Position numbers and translations under genes: made by a program. Shown here in pieces: positions 39,482 through 47,412 of a stretch of 64,000 bases of DNA; the stretch's first letter is position 1, and each line of letters begins with the position of its first letter. The stretch lies in the NCBI GenBank assembly GCA_965250265.1, contig CBDFNO010000010.1:1-64000 (forward strand), read 5' to 3'. This DNA is from PRS1 sp965250265. GTDB taxonomy: Bacteria > Bacteroidota > Bacteroidia > Flavobacteriales > Flavobacteriaceae. The notes beneath the pieces are model-generated. The model worked only from the letters and a program-made list of their open reading frames with translations, was not told where the DNA came from and made no database searches.

Positions 39482-40912
39482 TTATTCTTTAATAAACTTC
39501 TTATAATGCTCATAACGTTCAAATATTTGTTTTACATAATTATAGGGCTCAATTCCTCTAACATACCCATATTTGATGTTTGGGTTACGATAATTCTTTG
39601 GATAACTAAGAGAGAGAATCATTTTTTCAACATTATCGTCCCATTTGTTTTGATCAAGTTCATTCAGTTTAGCCAGATTTTGTGCATCAATAACATGCCC
39701 TAATCCACAGTTATAAGAAGCCATAGCAAACTTTAAGCGTTGAATGGAATCTTCAATTTTTTCAAATTCATTCCATAATTGCTTCATATACTTCGTCCCT
39801 CCTTTAATACTACTTTCGGGTGATAATCTATCTATTACACCCAGTTGTTTAGCAGTTTTAGGCATTAATTGCATTAGCCCTTTTGCTTCCACCCATGAAG
39901 TCGCTTCTGGTTCAAAACGAGACTCTTGATATATTAATGCTGCCAACAATCTCCAGTCCCATTTAATTTTTTCAGCGTAATCTTTTATTAAATCATCATA
40001 TTTACTGATTTTATTATCATTAAGGCTATAAAATTCGCTTTTCACACGCCTTTTGAAGTCTCTCTTATTTTTAAAATATTTGTTATAAATAACATTATAA
40101 TCACTCTGTTTTTTTATTGTTTTTAACCAATGGTTTGCTGCCTCGGTTAATTTTGGAGCATTTGATTTCAACGCCCAGCTAATTCTTTGTGAAAAACTAA
40201 TTGGAACCTCTATATCTAATATTGGGTAATAGAATTGATTAACGTTGGCTATATTGTTGTCTGCAATTGTATATTTAATTTTACCATCAACTACCATTTT
40301 AATAATTTCGTCGGTTGAGAAATTTCCTGATAACGTATCAACATATATTGTACCCCCAATCTCTTTAGACAGGTTTGTAACACGTTCCATATATGAAGAG
40401 TTCTTTCTAATTGAAATTGTATCATTAATTAGTTCTATCGCATCATGTACTAACGAGTTTTGTAACGCACTCCACTTAATGTTTCTCCAGTTATCCGGTT
40501 TTTTTTGAACAAGTACCTGATGGGTTAAATAAAGATAATCGGTAAAATTAACTTGCGCATTTCTCTCTTTGGTAACAGCCAAACCGTAAGCAACAATATC
40601 AATACCTTTAGTGTTTAGTTCATAGAACAGACTATCTATATTGTTGGAGATATTAATCTCCAATTCTATATCTAAATAATCTGCAAACCGTTCTAAAAGT
40701 TCGTATTCAAAACCCATTGGTCTCCCACGATATAAAAAGTAACTTGTACTGTTATAAACAACTAGAGCCTTTAACTTTCCTTCTGCTTTTATATCTTCAA
40801 GATCACGATGAATGGGCAAGTCATAATTGCCGCTGTTATTTTGAGGTTTTTTATTGCATGTAGGAAATAACAAAAATGCAATACAAACAATAAATAAGGT
40901 TTTTAATTTCAT
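39482..40912 (-). CDS. MltF-like membrane-bound lytic transglycosylase
   Basis: About 476 residues from the ATG at 40912. The N-terminus is a lipoprotein signal with lipobox (LLFPTC). Residues about 45-280 resemble a periplasmic substrate-binding domain (LKALVVYNSTSYFLYRGRPM, GFEYELLERFADYL, VAYGLAVTKER). Residues about 310-450 form an SLT domain with catalytic Glu (LAALIYQESRFEPEA, GLMQLMPKTAKQLGV, YNCGLGHV). This is the MltF architecture: it cleaves the glycan strands of peptidoglycan, releasing 1,6-anhydro products, at the inner face of the outer membrane. It lies between the dead and the intact rdgB copies. Confidence 0.9.
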   Translation of the reverse strand: MKLKTLFIVCIAFLLFPTCNKKPQNNSGNYDLPIHRDLEDIKAEGKLKALVVYNSTSYFLYRGRPMGFEYELLERFADYLDIELEINISNNIDSLFYELNTKGIDIVAYGLAVTKERNAQVNFTDYLYLTHQVLVQKKPDNWRNIKWSALQNSLVHDAIELINDTISIRKNSSYMERVTNLSKEIGGTIYVDTLSGNFSTDEIIKMVVDGKIKYTIADNNIANVNQFYYPILDIEVPISFSQRISWALKSNAPKLTEAANHWLKTIKKQSDYNVIYNKYFKNKRDFKRRVKSEFYSLNDNKISKYDDLIKDYAEKIKWDWRLLAALIYQESRFEPEATSWVEAKGLMQLMPKTAKQLGVIDRLSPESSIKGGTKYMKQLWNEFEKIEDSIQRLKFAMASYNCGLGHVIDAQNLAKLNELDQNKWDDNVEKMILSLSYPKNYRNPNIKYGYVRGIEPYNYVKQIFERYEHYKKFIKE

Positions 40913-40913
40913 C

Positions 40914-41450
40914 TTAAAGTGCAATAATTTTCACTAAATCAGTTATGGCATTTTCACCCATCATTTTATGCCCTTTTTCATTAGGATGCAATCCGTCTTC
41001 TAAAAAACAATCTATATTCAAATTTAATGAAAAATCTATAAATAACTGTTCCTTTTTAACACAATAATCCATCAAAGTTGTTTTAAAACTTCGCAAACAT
41101 TCTGAAAAATTTTCCTGAACAAAATTAAGTTCATTCAAATTATAAAAGGCCGTTGGTATTCCTACAATACTTTCAATGTCATTATGTCTAGTAAGTCGTA
41201 TCATAGTATGAATATTAGCAATGATCAATTCATCCTGCAAGCCAAACCACAAATCGTTTGTACCACCAGTTATAATAACATGTGTAGGGTTATGATAAAT
41301 ATTATTTGCTCAAATCTGCTTAACATACCAACAGTTGTATCGCCATTTACTCCACAATTAACAATTTCAAGACCTAATGCTTCGCCCAATAAAGCGGTCC
41401 ATTTTTGAGCCTCTTTGATTTCATTAATTAGTACCTTTCTTAAAGGTATG
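40914..41450 (-). pseudogene. Broken SGNH/GDSL hydrolase
   Basis: The 3' part (40914-41252 and about 40 bp beyond) encodes the C-terminal half of an SGNH hydrolase, with block V DGLHPNEKGH supplying the catalytic Asp and His and, just upstream, VIITGGTNDLWFG (block III GGTND). Further 5', the block II region (KWTALLGEALGLEIVNCGVN, GDTTVGMLSRFEQ) is in another frame, separated by a one-base shift near 41295. The block I GDS with the nucleophilic serine is not found upstream. The gene has therefore lost its start and catalytic serine and carries a frameshift. It ends 2 bp before the lytic transglycosylase start. Confidence 0.8.
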
Positions 41451-41507
41451 CAAAAGTTTTTGAGGAAAAAACATATTAAAAATAATAGAAGTTCGTTAAA
41501 CTTATTT

Positions 41508-41537
41508 TTTGATTAAATCAATATAGTCGTACTTTTG
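41508..41537 (+). promoter_or_regulatory. Probable rdgB promoter
   Basis: TTTG (41508-41511), 18-bp spacer, TACTTTTG (41530-41537), 22 bp before the rdgB ATG, fits the Bacteroidota consensus. Confidence 0.6.
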
Positions 41538-41559
41538 AATATTCATTTTTTATAAACAT

Positions 41560-42135
41560 ATGAAACTCGTTTTCGCCACTAATAATCTCAACAAACTCAA
41601 AGAGGTTCAGGCTTTAATTCCGCAAACAATCACACTATTAAGTTTAAAAGATATTGGTTGCTTTGAAGATATCCCAGAAACACAACTTACTATTAAAGGC
41701 AACGCCATACAAAAAGCCAATTACATTAAAGAGCAGTATGGTTACAACTGTTTTGCAGACGATACTGGATTGGAAGTTGAAGCTTTAAATGGAGCTCCAG
41801 GAATCTATTCGGCGCGATATGCAGGAGAACAGCGAAATGCTGAAGATAATATGAATAAACTTTTAAAAGAGCTTGAAAACAACCACAATAGATCAGCACA
41901 GTTTAAAACTGCTATAGCATTACATATTAATAACCAACTCTACACATTTACAGGAATTTGTAAAGGTGAAATTACTACATCTAAAAAGGGCGAACAAGGT
42001 TTTGGCTACGACCCTATTTTTAAACCAAATGGTTTTGAACAAACTTTTGCCGAAATGGATTTGGACTTAAAAAACAAAATTGGGCATCGTGGGAAAGCTG
42101 TTTCTCAACTTGTCTCTTTTTTAAATAAAATATAA
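41560..42135 (+). CDS. rdgB: Non-canonical purine NTP pyrophosphatase (RdgB/HAM1)
   Basis: The 191-residue HAM1-family protein has the signature FATNNLNKLKEVQ, DDTGLEVEALNGAPGIYSAR, GYDPIFKPNG and IGHRGKAVSQL. It hydrolyses dITP, XTP and related nucleotides to monophosphates, keeping them out of DNA and RNA. Full length and intact, it is the source or sister of the dead copy at 38995. The first putative cassette begins just after it. Confidence 0.95.
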   Translation: MKLVFATNNLNKLKEVQALIPQTITLLSLKDIGCFEDIPETQLTIKGNAIQKANYIKEQYGYNCFADDTGLEVEALNGAPGIYSARYAGEQRNAEDNMNKLLKELENNHNRSAQFKTAIALHINNQLYTFTGICKGEITTSKKGEQGFGYDPIFKPNGFEQTFAEMDLDLKNKIGHRGKAVSQLVSFLNKI

Positions 42136-42176
42136 ACACTTGTTAAAAACAAAACAATTTAAATCAACTATTTGAA

Positions 42177-42207
42177 TTGACTATTAAATATTAAAAAACT
42201 AACTTCG
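42177..42207 (+). promoter_or_regulatory. Cassette A promoter
   Basis: TTG (42177-42179), 20-bp spacer, TAACTTCG (42200-42207). The -35-side sequence ATTGACT and the 20-bp spacing are the same in cassettes B and C. The expected start site falls inside or just after the terminal inverted repeat. Confidence 0.65.
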
Positions 42208-42281
42208 CTTATCGTCTGATATAGATAATTAAAAAAATCCATATCAAAACATTATGGAGTATATCAACCTATCTTAACAAC

Positions 42282-44708
42282 ATGAGAAACTTAATTGTCT
42301 GCGCATTTTTAGTACTAATCCCCACTCTTGTACAAGCCCAATGGACAAATCGCTACCCGAAGGTAGATGGCTATGGGCATCAAATATATTTTGAAGCATA
42401 TGACTTGCCGGTTATGAATGCCGGCCCAACAGATCCGACTCCTTCACCTACAAAAAAAGAAATTGCATTTGCTGCGAAAGGATGGCTGTGGATTCTCAAC
42501 CTCGAAACATCTATTGCAACTAGAATAACTTCTACGCCCGAAGTGGATTCAAGACCAAATTGGTCTCCAGACGGCAAACAGATTGTATTCGTAAGGGATA
42601 ATGGACGGGACACCAAAATCGTCTTATTGGATCTAACTACGAATGAGGAATTCACTTTGGTAGATACAAAAGCATTGGATTTGGATCCAAAATTTTCAAG
42701 CGATGGACTTAGTGTCTATTACGCTTCAGGAGTAGATGGCCCGATTGACCTTTGGCAAATTGAGCTTTCCTCTAAGTCTATAACCAAAATCACAAATGGT
42801 GGCAGTATGAAGCGTCTGCCAATAGCGTTAGATAAGGGAAATAGCATCCTACATCTGAGCAAAAAAGGCTATGATGACTCCATCGAAATCTTCGACATAT
42901 CCACGGGTTCATCAACCGCCCTAGTCAAGCACTCTATCATGTCTCAGACCTCATTCGATCTGTCATCAGATGGCCGAACGATGGTTTATACCTGGCCAAA
43001 AGGTGATGGGTATGAAATTAGGTTAATGGATGTTTTTACTGCTAGAACTAGCCTTATTTTATCCAGAAATGAAGGGCTTCCTTTGACACCAAAATTTAAT
43101 CGAGACAATTCCTTCATATACTATAGCGAGTGTGGAGAAGACGAACGGTCAGAACTGAAACGAATCTCCACATTCGGAGGAAATCCTGACACAATAAATA
43201 TTACGGAATGGGACTGGGGTGTACCTACCTCTACTGTACGAATTACATCCAAAGTAGATGGAGTAATAGAACCTGTGCGAATGAGTATCTTGGATCAATC
43301 GGGTCATCCCATTTTTCCTGAATCTGGAGTCATTCATTCAGAAGGTCAAAACGGAACGGTGTTTTTTTATTCACCAGGCGAAACTCAAATCGAAGCTCCA
43401 GTTGGTGAAATTACTATCAATGCAGTTCAAGGTTTTTCAACTGCTCTGGAATCCAAGAAAGTAAGTTTGACCGCAGCATCGTCCGATGTTGAAATTGAAT
43501 TGAGAAAATTTTGGGATCCCAAGGCGAGTAATTGGTATGCCGCTGACAACCATTTTCACCTAAACTATGGAGGTACTTATCAGCTTGACCCAGAAGACAT
43601 CCTTGTTGACCTAAAGGCAGAAGGAGTTGATGTCGCTTATCCACTAATTGCAAATCTGGGAGACAAATTTATTGAACAAGACAAATGGGGATATGAAAGA
43701 AATCAATGGCCTATTATCCAATTTGGTCAAGAGATCAGGCCGCATACAATAGGCCATATAGGTTTAATAGGGACAAAAGAAATGTACTGGCCATGGAAAT
43801 GGGGTTTCCGATATGATATCTACAATGGAGCAGATCTCCTGAATGCAGACGTTCTTCGCTTTGCTCGAAAACAAAATGGATTGAGCATGTATGTTCATCC
43901 AGTGTTTGTCAAAAAGCCCTTTGAAAACAAGGAATCGGCAAACCTGCCCCTATCACTTGTGGCGGATGCCGTACTCGGAGAAGTTGACCTTCTTGAGGTA
44001 GCCTGTTTATGGACTGATGAAATCGGTTCAGCTGAAGCTTGGCATCAATTCCTAAATGTTGGGATTCCCATCAATTTGTCAGCGGGCAGTGACGTAATGA
44101 ATAACATGTACAGAACTATGACCATTGGAGCCGCTCGAATGTATGTGAAAGTCGAAAAATCACTAACATCGGAGACGTACCTAGAGGCATTAAATAATGG
44201 GAAAAGTTTTGTGAGTACGGGTCCACAGCTTGAATTTACTGTGAATGAAAAGGAAGTTGGAGAAGTTATTCCCTCTGATACAAAAAAAGCCAAATGGAAA
44301 CTAGATGTTCACTCACCCATTCCATTCGAGAAAGTAGAAATTTATGTAAATGGGGAAGTAGTTTGGCAGAAAACGAAAACCAGCTCTGATAATAATGAAA
44401 CTTTCAAAGGGGTAATTGATATTCCCGTTGGAGGATGGATAACTGCGAGAGTCTCAGGCTCTGCTAGTTCCTGGCCAGTTCTCAATAGCTCCCTATTTGC
44501 CGAAACATCTCCAATATGGTTTGGCTCAAAAGGAAGTACCTCAGTTAAATCGAAAATTGAATCAGCCACCAAGCTACTTAATACCCTTAATGCATCAGAA
44601 AAACGAATAAAGGAGGGGTACGGAGAAAACCCTATACCAAATATCCTGGATCACTTTGCTAAAGCCAGGAGCGTGCTGAAAGAAATAATAGACGAGGAGA
44701 ACAAATGA
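42282..44708 (+). CDS. Secreted beta-propeller plus CehA/McbA-type (PHP-like) metallohydrolase
   Basis: The 808-residue product has a signal peptide (LIVCAFLVLIPTLVQAQ). Residues about 45-330 are TolB/WD40-like (PD40) beta-propeller blades with SPDGKQIVFVRD, WILNLET and LSSDGRTMVYTWP. Residues about 420-650 match the CehA/McbA family of metal-dependent hydrolases, with the histidine-rich start AADNHFHLNYGG, YVHPVF and LSAGSDVMN. Family members hydrolyse carbamate or related esters, but most are uncharacterised, so the substrate is unknown. It overlaps the next gene by 4 bp (ATGA). Base composition and codon use differ from neighbouring genes, suggesting acquisition with cassette A. Confidence 0.8.
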   Translation: MRNLIVCAFLVLIPTLVQAQWTNRYPKVDGYGHQIYFEAYDLPVMNAGPTDPTPSPTKKEIAFAAKGWLWILNLETSIATRITSTPEVDSRPNWSPDGKQIVFVRDNGRDTKIVLLDLTTNEEFTLVDTKALDLDPKFSSDGLSVYYASGVDGPIDLWQIELSSKSITKITNGGSMKRLPIALDKGNSILHLSKKGYDDSIEIFDISTGSSTALVKHSIMSQTSFDLSSDGRTMVYTWPKGDGYEIRLMDVFTARTSLILSRNEGLPLTPKFNRDNSFIYYSECGEDERSELKRISTFGGNPDTINITEWDWGVPTSTVRITSKVDGVIEPVRMSILDQSGHPIFPESGVIHSEGQNGTVFFYSPGETQIEAPVGEITINAVQGFSTALESKKVSLTAASSDVEIELRKFWDPKASNWYAADNHFHLNYGGTYQLDPEDILVDLKAEGVDVAYPLIANLGDKFIEQDKWGYERNQWPIIQFGQEIRPHTIGHIGLIGTKEMYWPWKWGFRYDIYNGADLLNADVLRFARKQNGLSMYVHPVFVKKPFENKESANLPLSLVADAVLGEVDLLEVACLWTDEIGSAEAWHQFLNVGIPINLSAGSDVMNNMYRTMTIGAARMYVKVEKSLTSETYLEALNNGKSFVSTGPQLEFTVNEKEVGEVIPSDTKKAKWKLDVHSPIPFEKVEIYVNGEVVWQKTKTSSDNNETFKGVIDIPVGGWITARVSGSASSWPVLNSSLFAETSPIWFGSKGSTSVKSKIESATKLLNTLNASEKRIKEGYGENPIPNILDHFAKARSVLKEIIDEENK

Positions 44709-45148
44709 AATCACGATTTAAATTTCTAGCTATTCCAATGTTATTGACCATAGCAATGGGTTGCAATGGTCAAGCGAACAAAGAACAAATTTTAGAATTA
44801 CGAAATTCTTCGAATCAAGCATTCCAAGAATATGATCTTGAAAAAATCCTGTCATTTCTGACTGATGATGTGTTGATAACAGCTGGTAATGGAGCATTAA
44901 TTGTCGGAAAGGAGTCTCTTAGGGAATATTTACTAAAAGCAGGGGAAAGTAAAACCTACTTCGTCCGTTCACCCAGTGATATTAAAGTTAATGAAACAAG
45001 AGGACTGGCCTGGGAAACCGGAACATGGAAGGGGTACGATCCTGAAAAATCTAATGACCCAATAGTCAGTGGAAATTACTCAGCCATGTGGACAAATCAA
45101 GATGGAAAATGGCTCATTAAATCACAGCTCTTTGTTACGTTAAACTAA
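44705..45148 (+). CDS. NTF2-like (SnoaL/DUF4440) lipoprotein
   Basis: The 147-residue product has a lipoprotein signal (LLTIAMGC lipobox) followed by an NTF2-like cone fold typical of DUF4440/SnoaL-like proteins (SNQAFQEYDLEKILSFLTDD, WETGTWKGYD, YSAMWTNQDGKWLIKSQLFV). Its ATG lies inside the stop of the upstream hydrolase gene, so the two are coupled and probably work together in the periplasm or outer membrane. Enzymatic activity cannot be assigned; NTF2-like folds serve as enzymes or ligand binders. Confidence 0.8.
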   Translation: MKSRFKFLAIPMLLTIAMGCNGQANKEQILELRNSSNQAFQEYDLEKILSFLTDDVLITAGNGALIVGKESLREYLLKAGESKTYFVRSPSDIKVNETRGLAWETGTWKGYDPEKSNDPIVSGNYSAMWTNQDGKWLIKSQLFVTLN

Positions 45149-45156
45149 TATACACT

Positions 45157-45277
45157 CCATAACAAAAGCTAAAAATCCATAGACTAATGAGCTACTTGCA
45201 GAGAGCATTTAGATCGGATACTTTTAAATCAATTAACAACGTCCAAGCCTACGGATTTTAGCTAGACGATAAGCGAA
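45157..45277 (+). repeat. attC-like imperfect hairpin ending cassette A
   Basis: Outer box CCATAAC (45157-45163), then stem arms AGCTAAAAATCCATAG (45167-45182) and CTACGGATTTTAGCT (45249-45263), then terminal GACGATAAGCGAA (45265-45277). The stem has one bulged A on the left and an A-C opposition that becomes G-T on the other strand. The layout parallels an integron attC site, but the terminal GATAAGC lacks the canonical GTT. Confidence 0.65.
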
Positions 45278-45369
45278 ACTCCAAAAATTGTATAAAAAAT
45301 TAGATTTCGATTTCTTATAAAAAGATTTTGGAATAAATATCAAAATAAAAAGACTATATTTGCCGCTTG

Positions 45370-45462
45370 AAACTCAAAAATGAGTTTATAAAATCCTCAG
45401 GGTGAGGACGTGTTACAAGAAGTTTAGGTTTAAGTATGTCGATTCGCTTCTTTATGTAACAC
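45370..45462 (+). promoter_or_regulatory. Structured 5' leader of the DEAD-box helicase gene
   Basis: A TATATTTG -7 box (45355-45362) is followed by three consecutive hairpins in a leader of about 130 nt: AAACTCA/TGAGTTT (45370-45387), TCCTCA/TGAGGA (45394-45408) and GTGTTAC..AGAAG / CTTCT..GTAACAC (45410-45422 with 45447-45462). Long structured leaders are known on cold-shock helicase mRNAs in other bacteria; I do not recognise this as a named RNA family. No convincing -33 box sits at the usual distance. Confidence 0.55.
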
Positions 45463-45493
45463 TTACATAATGCAATTGAATACTTAAATAACA

Positions 45494-47323
45494 ATGAACA
45501 AATTTGAACAACTTGGTCTTGAAGACAACTTACTTCAAGCCATTACCGACTTGGGTTTTGAAACACCAAGCGAAGTACAAGAAAAAGCAATCCCAATATT
45601 ATTAGAACAAGACAAAGATCTTGTAGCATTGGCACAAACAGGAACAGGTAAAACTGCTGCTTTTGGGTTTCCTATGATTCAAAAAATTAATGTAGAAAGT
45701 CGTACCACACAAGGACTTATCTTATCTCCTACGCGTGAGTTATGTTTACAAATAACCAACGATATTAAAACCTACGGCAAACATTATAAAGGCTTAAATG
45801 TTACTGCAATTTATGGAGGAGCTAGTATTACAGATCAAGCCAAGCAGGTAAAACGTGGTGCACAAATTATTGTAGCGACTCCCGGACGAATGAAAGATAT
45901 GATTAGTCGTAGATTGGTAGATATTTCTAAAATAGAATACGCTGTACTTGATGAAGCCGATGAAATGCTAAATATGGGTTTTTATGAAGACATTACAGAT
46001 ATCTTATCGCATACACCTCAAGATAAAAGCACGTGGTTGTTTTCGGCTACTATGCCAAGAGAAGTAGCATCAATCGCTAAAAAATTTATGCATGATCCTC
46101 TTGAAATTACTGTTGGTAATAAAAATGAAAGCACAAACACAGTTTCGCACGAATATTATTTAGTAAATACAAGAGATCGTTATGCAGCTTTAAAACGATT
46201 AGCTGATGCAAATCCAGATATATTTTCGGTGGTTTTTTGTAGAACAAAACGTGATACACAAAAGGTTGCTGAAAAATTAATTGAAGACGGTTACAATGCT
46301 GGCGCTATACATGGTGATTTAAGTCAGAACCAACGTGATATGGTCATGAAATCCTTTAGAAACAAACAAATACAAATGCTTGTCGCTACCGATGTTGCTG
46401 CGCGTGGTATTGATGTGGATAATATTACTCATGTAATAAATTACCAATTACCTGACGAACCAGAAGTATATACACATAGAAGTGGTCGTACAGGTAGAGC
46501 AGGAAAAACTGGTATCTCAATGGTTATCGTTTCTAAAAGTGAAGTGCGTAAAATAAAAAGTATCGAGCGTTTAATTAAAAAGAACTTTGATAAAAAAGAA
46601 ATTCCTGATGGAATGCAAATTTGTGAAGTTCAATTAATGTCTCTTGCAAACAAAATTCACGACACTGAAATCAATCATGAAATAGATAAATATTTAGATA
46701 ATATTAATGCATTATTTGAAAGCGCAACTAAAGAAGAATTAATTAAAAAATTCTTTTCTGTTGAATTTACACGTTTCTTCAACTATTATCAAAAATCTAA
46801 AGATTTAAATTCTGAAGCACAACACAGCAGCGAACGTGATGGAGGAAGCAATGATAATTCTACACGTTACTTTATAAATATTGGTCGTAAAGATGGTTAC
46901 GATTGGATGAGCATGAAAGACTTTTTACGTGATACTTTAGAGCTTGGTAAAGATGACGTGTTTAAAGTAGATGTAAAAGACAGTTTTTCGTTTTTTAATA
47001 CTGAAAAGACGCTAAAAGAGAAAGTATTAGCGTTTTTCACCGACTTTAAAAAAGATGGTCGTTTTGTAAATGTTGAAGTTAGTGAAGATAGAGGACGAAG
47101 TAGAAATCGTGGTAAAGGTCGAGGCGGTCGTCGTGACGATAGAAGAAGTGGAGGAAGACGAGATGACAGAAGAAGTGGAGGAAGACGTACTGAATCAAGA
47201 AGCGGTTCTGGAAACAGAAGTGAAAGAAGAAGTTCTAACGATTCATCAAGATCAAGACGTTCTAATTCAGATTCAAAATCGAGTTATTCAGGTTCGTCAA
47301 GACCTAGAAGAAGTAGACGATAA
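45494..47323 (+). CDS. DEAD-box RNA helicase (DeaD/CsdA-like) with DbpA-type RNA-binding domain
   Basis: The 609-residue product has Q motif (FETPSEVQEKAIP), Walker A (AQTGTGKT), PTRELCLQI, TPGR, DEAD box (VLDEADEML), SAT, RGIDV and HRSGRTGRAGKT. A DbpA/CsdA-like RNA-binding domain spans about residues 460-545 (YFINIGRKDGYDWMSMKDFL). The tail, about 60 residues, is Arg/Ser/Gly-rich with GGRRDDRRS repeats, likely disordered RNA-binding. Such helicases unwind structured RNA in ribosome assembly and cold adaptation. The long hairpin leader upstream suggests post-transcriptional control. Confidence 0.92.
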   Translation: MNKFEQLGLEDNLLQAITDLGFETPSEVQEKAIPILLEQDKDLVALAQTGTGKTAAFGFPMIQKINVESRTTQGLILSPTRELCLQITNDIKTYGKHYKGLNVTAIYGGASITDQAKQVKRGAQIIVATPGRMKDMISRRLVDISKIEYAVLDEADEMLNMGFYEDITDILSHTPQDKSTWLFSATMPREVASIAKKFMHDPLEITVGNKNESTNTVSHEYYLVNTRDRYAALKRLADANPDIFSVVFCRTKRDTQKVAEKLIEDGYNAGAIHGDLSQNQRDMVMKSFRNKQIQMLVATDVAARGIDVDNITHVINYQLPDEPEVYTHRSGRTGRAGKTGISMVIVSKSEVRKIKSIERLIKKNFDKKEIPDGMQICEVQLMSLANKIHDTEINHEIDKYLDNINALFESATKEELIKKFFSVEFTRFFNYYQKSKDLNSEAQHSSERDGGSNDNSTRYFINIGRKDGYDWMSMKDFLRDTLELGKDDVFKVDVKDSFSFFNTEKTLKEKVLAFFTDFKKDGRFVNVEVSEDRGRSRNRGKGRGGRRDDRRSGGRRDDRRSGGRRTESRSGSGNRSERRSSNDSSRSRRSNSDSKSSYSGSSRPRRSRR

Positions 47324-47412
47324 TAAACCTTTGTGTTAATTTTTAGTCAAAATTATATTCAAAATAATTTTTATTCGTTTTGTTTAGTACATTTATTGCT
47401 TAAATATTCTTA

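Larger units (their letters stand above)
42177..45277 (+). mobile_element. Putative gene cassette A: promoter, leader, two genes, hairpin end
   Basis: The unit carries a TTG-N20-TAACTTCG promoter, a leader of about 50 nt shared with cassettes B and C (CTGATATA..AATTAAA..CCATATCAAAACATT), two translationally coupled genes, and an attC-like hairpin. The 13-bp inverted repeat TTCGCTTATCGTC (42204-42216) / GACGATAAGCGAA (45265-45277) bounds it. The cargo is visibly richer in G+C than the flanking rdgB and DEAD-box genes. No integrase or transposase is present. Naming it mobile is an inference from the shared ends and foreign composition. Confidence 0.6.

Noticed and set aside
41490..41500. GTTCGTTAAAC near 41490 as a cassette terminal repeat
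   Set aside because: It differs from the TTCGYTTAWC consensus and has no partner or leader beside it.
42204..45277. An insertion sequence or composite transposon
   Set aside because: No transposase is encoded and I see no target-site duplication outside the inverted repeats.
45157..45277. The 3' hairpins as simple intrinsic terminators
   Set aside because: The arms are about 65-75 nt apart with mismatches better tolerated on the opposite strand, and no T-run follows; a terminator role alone does not explain the matching left ends.
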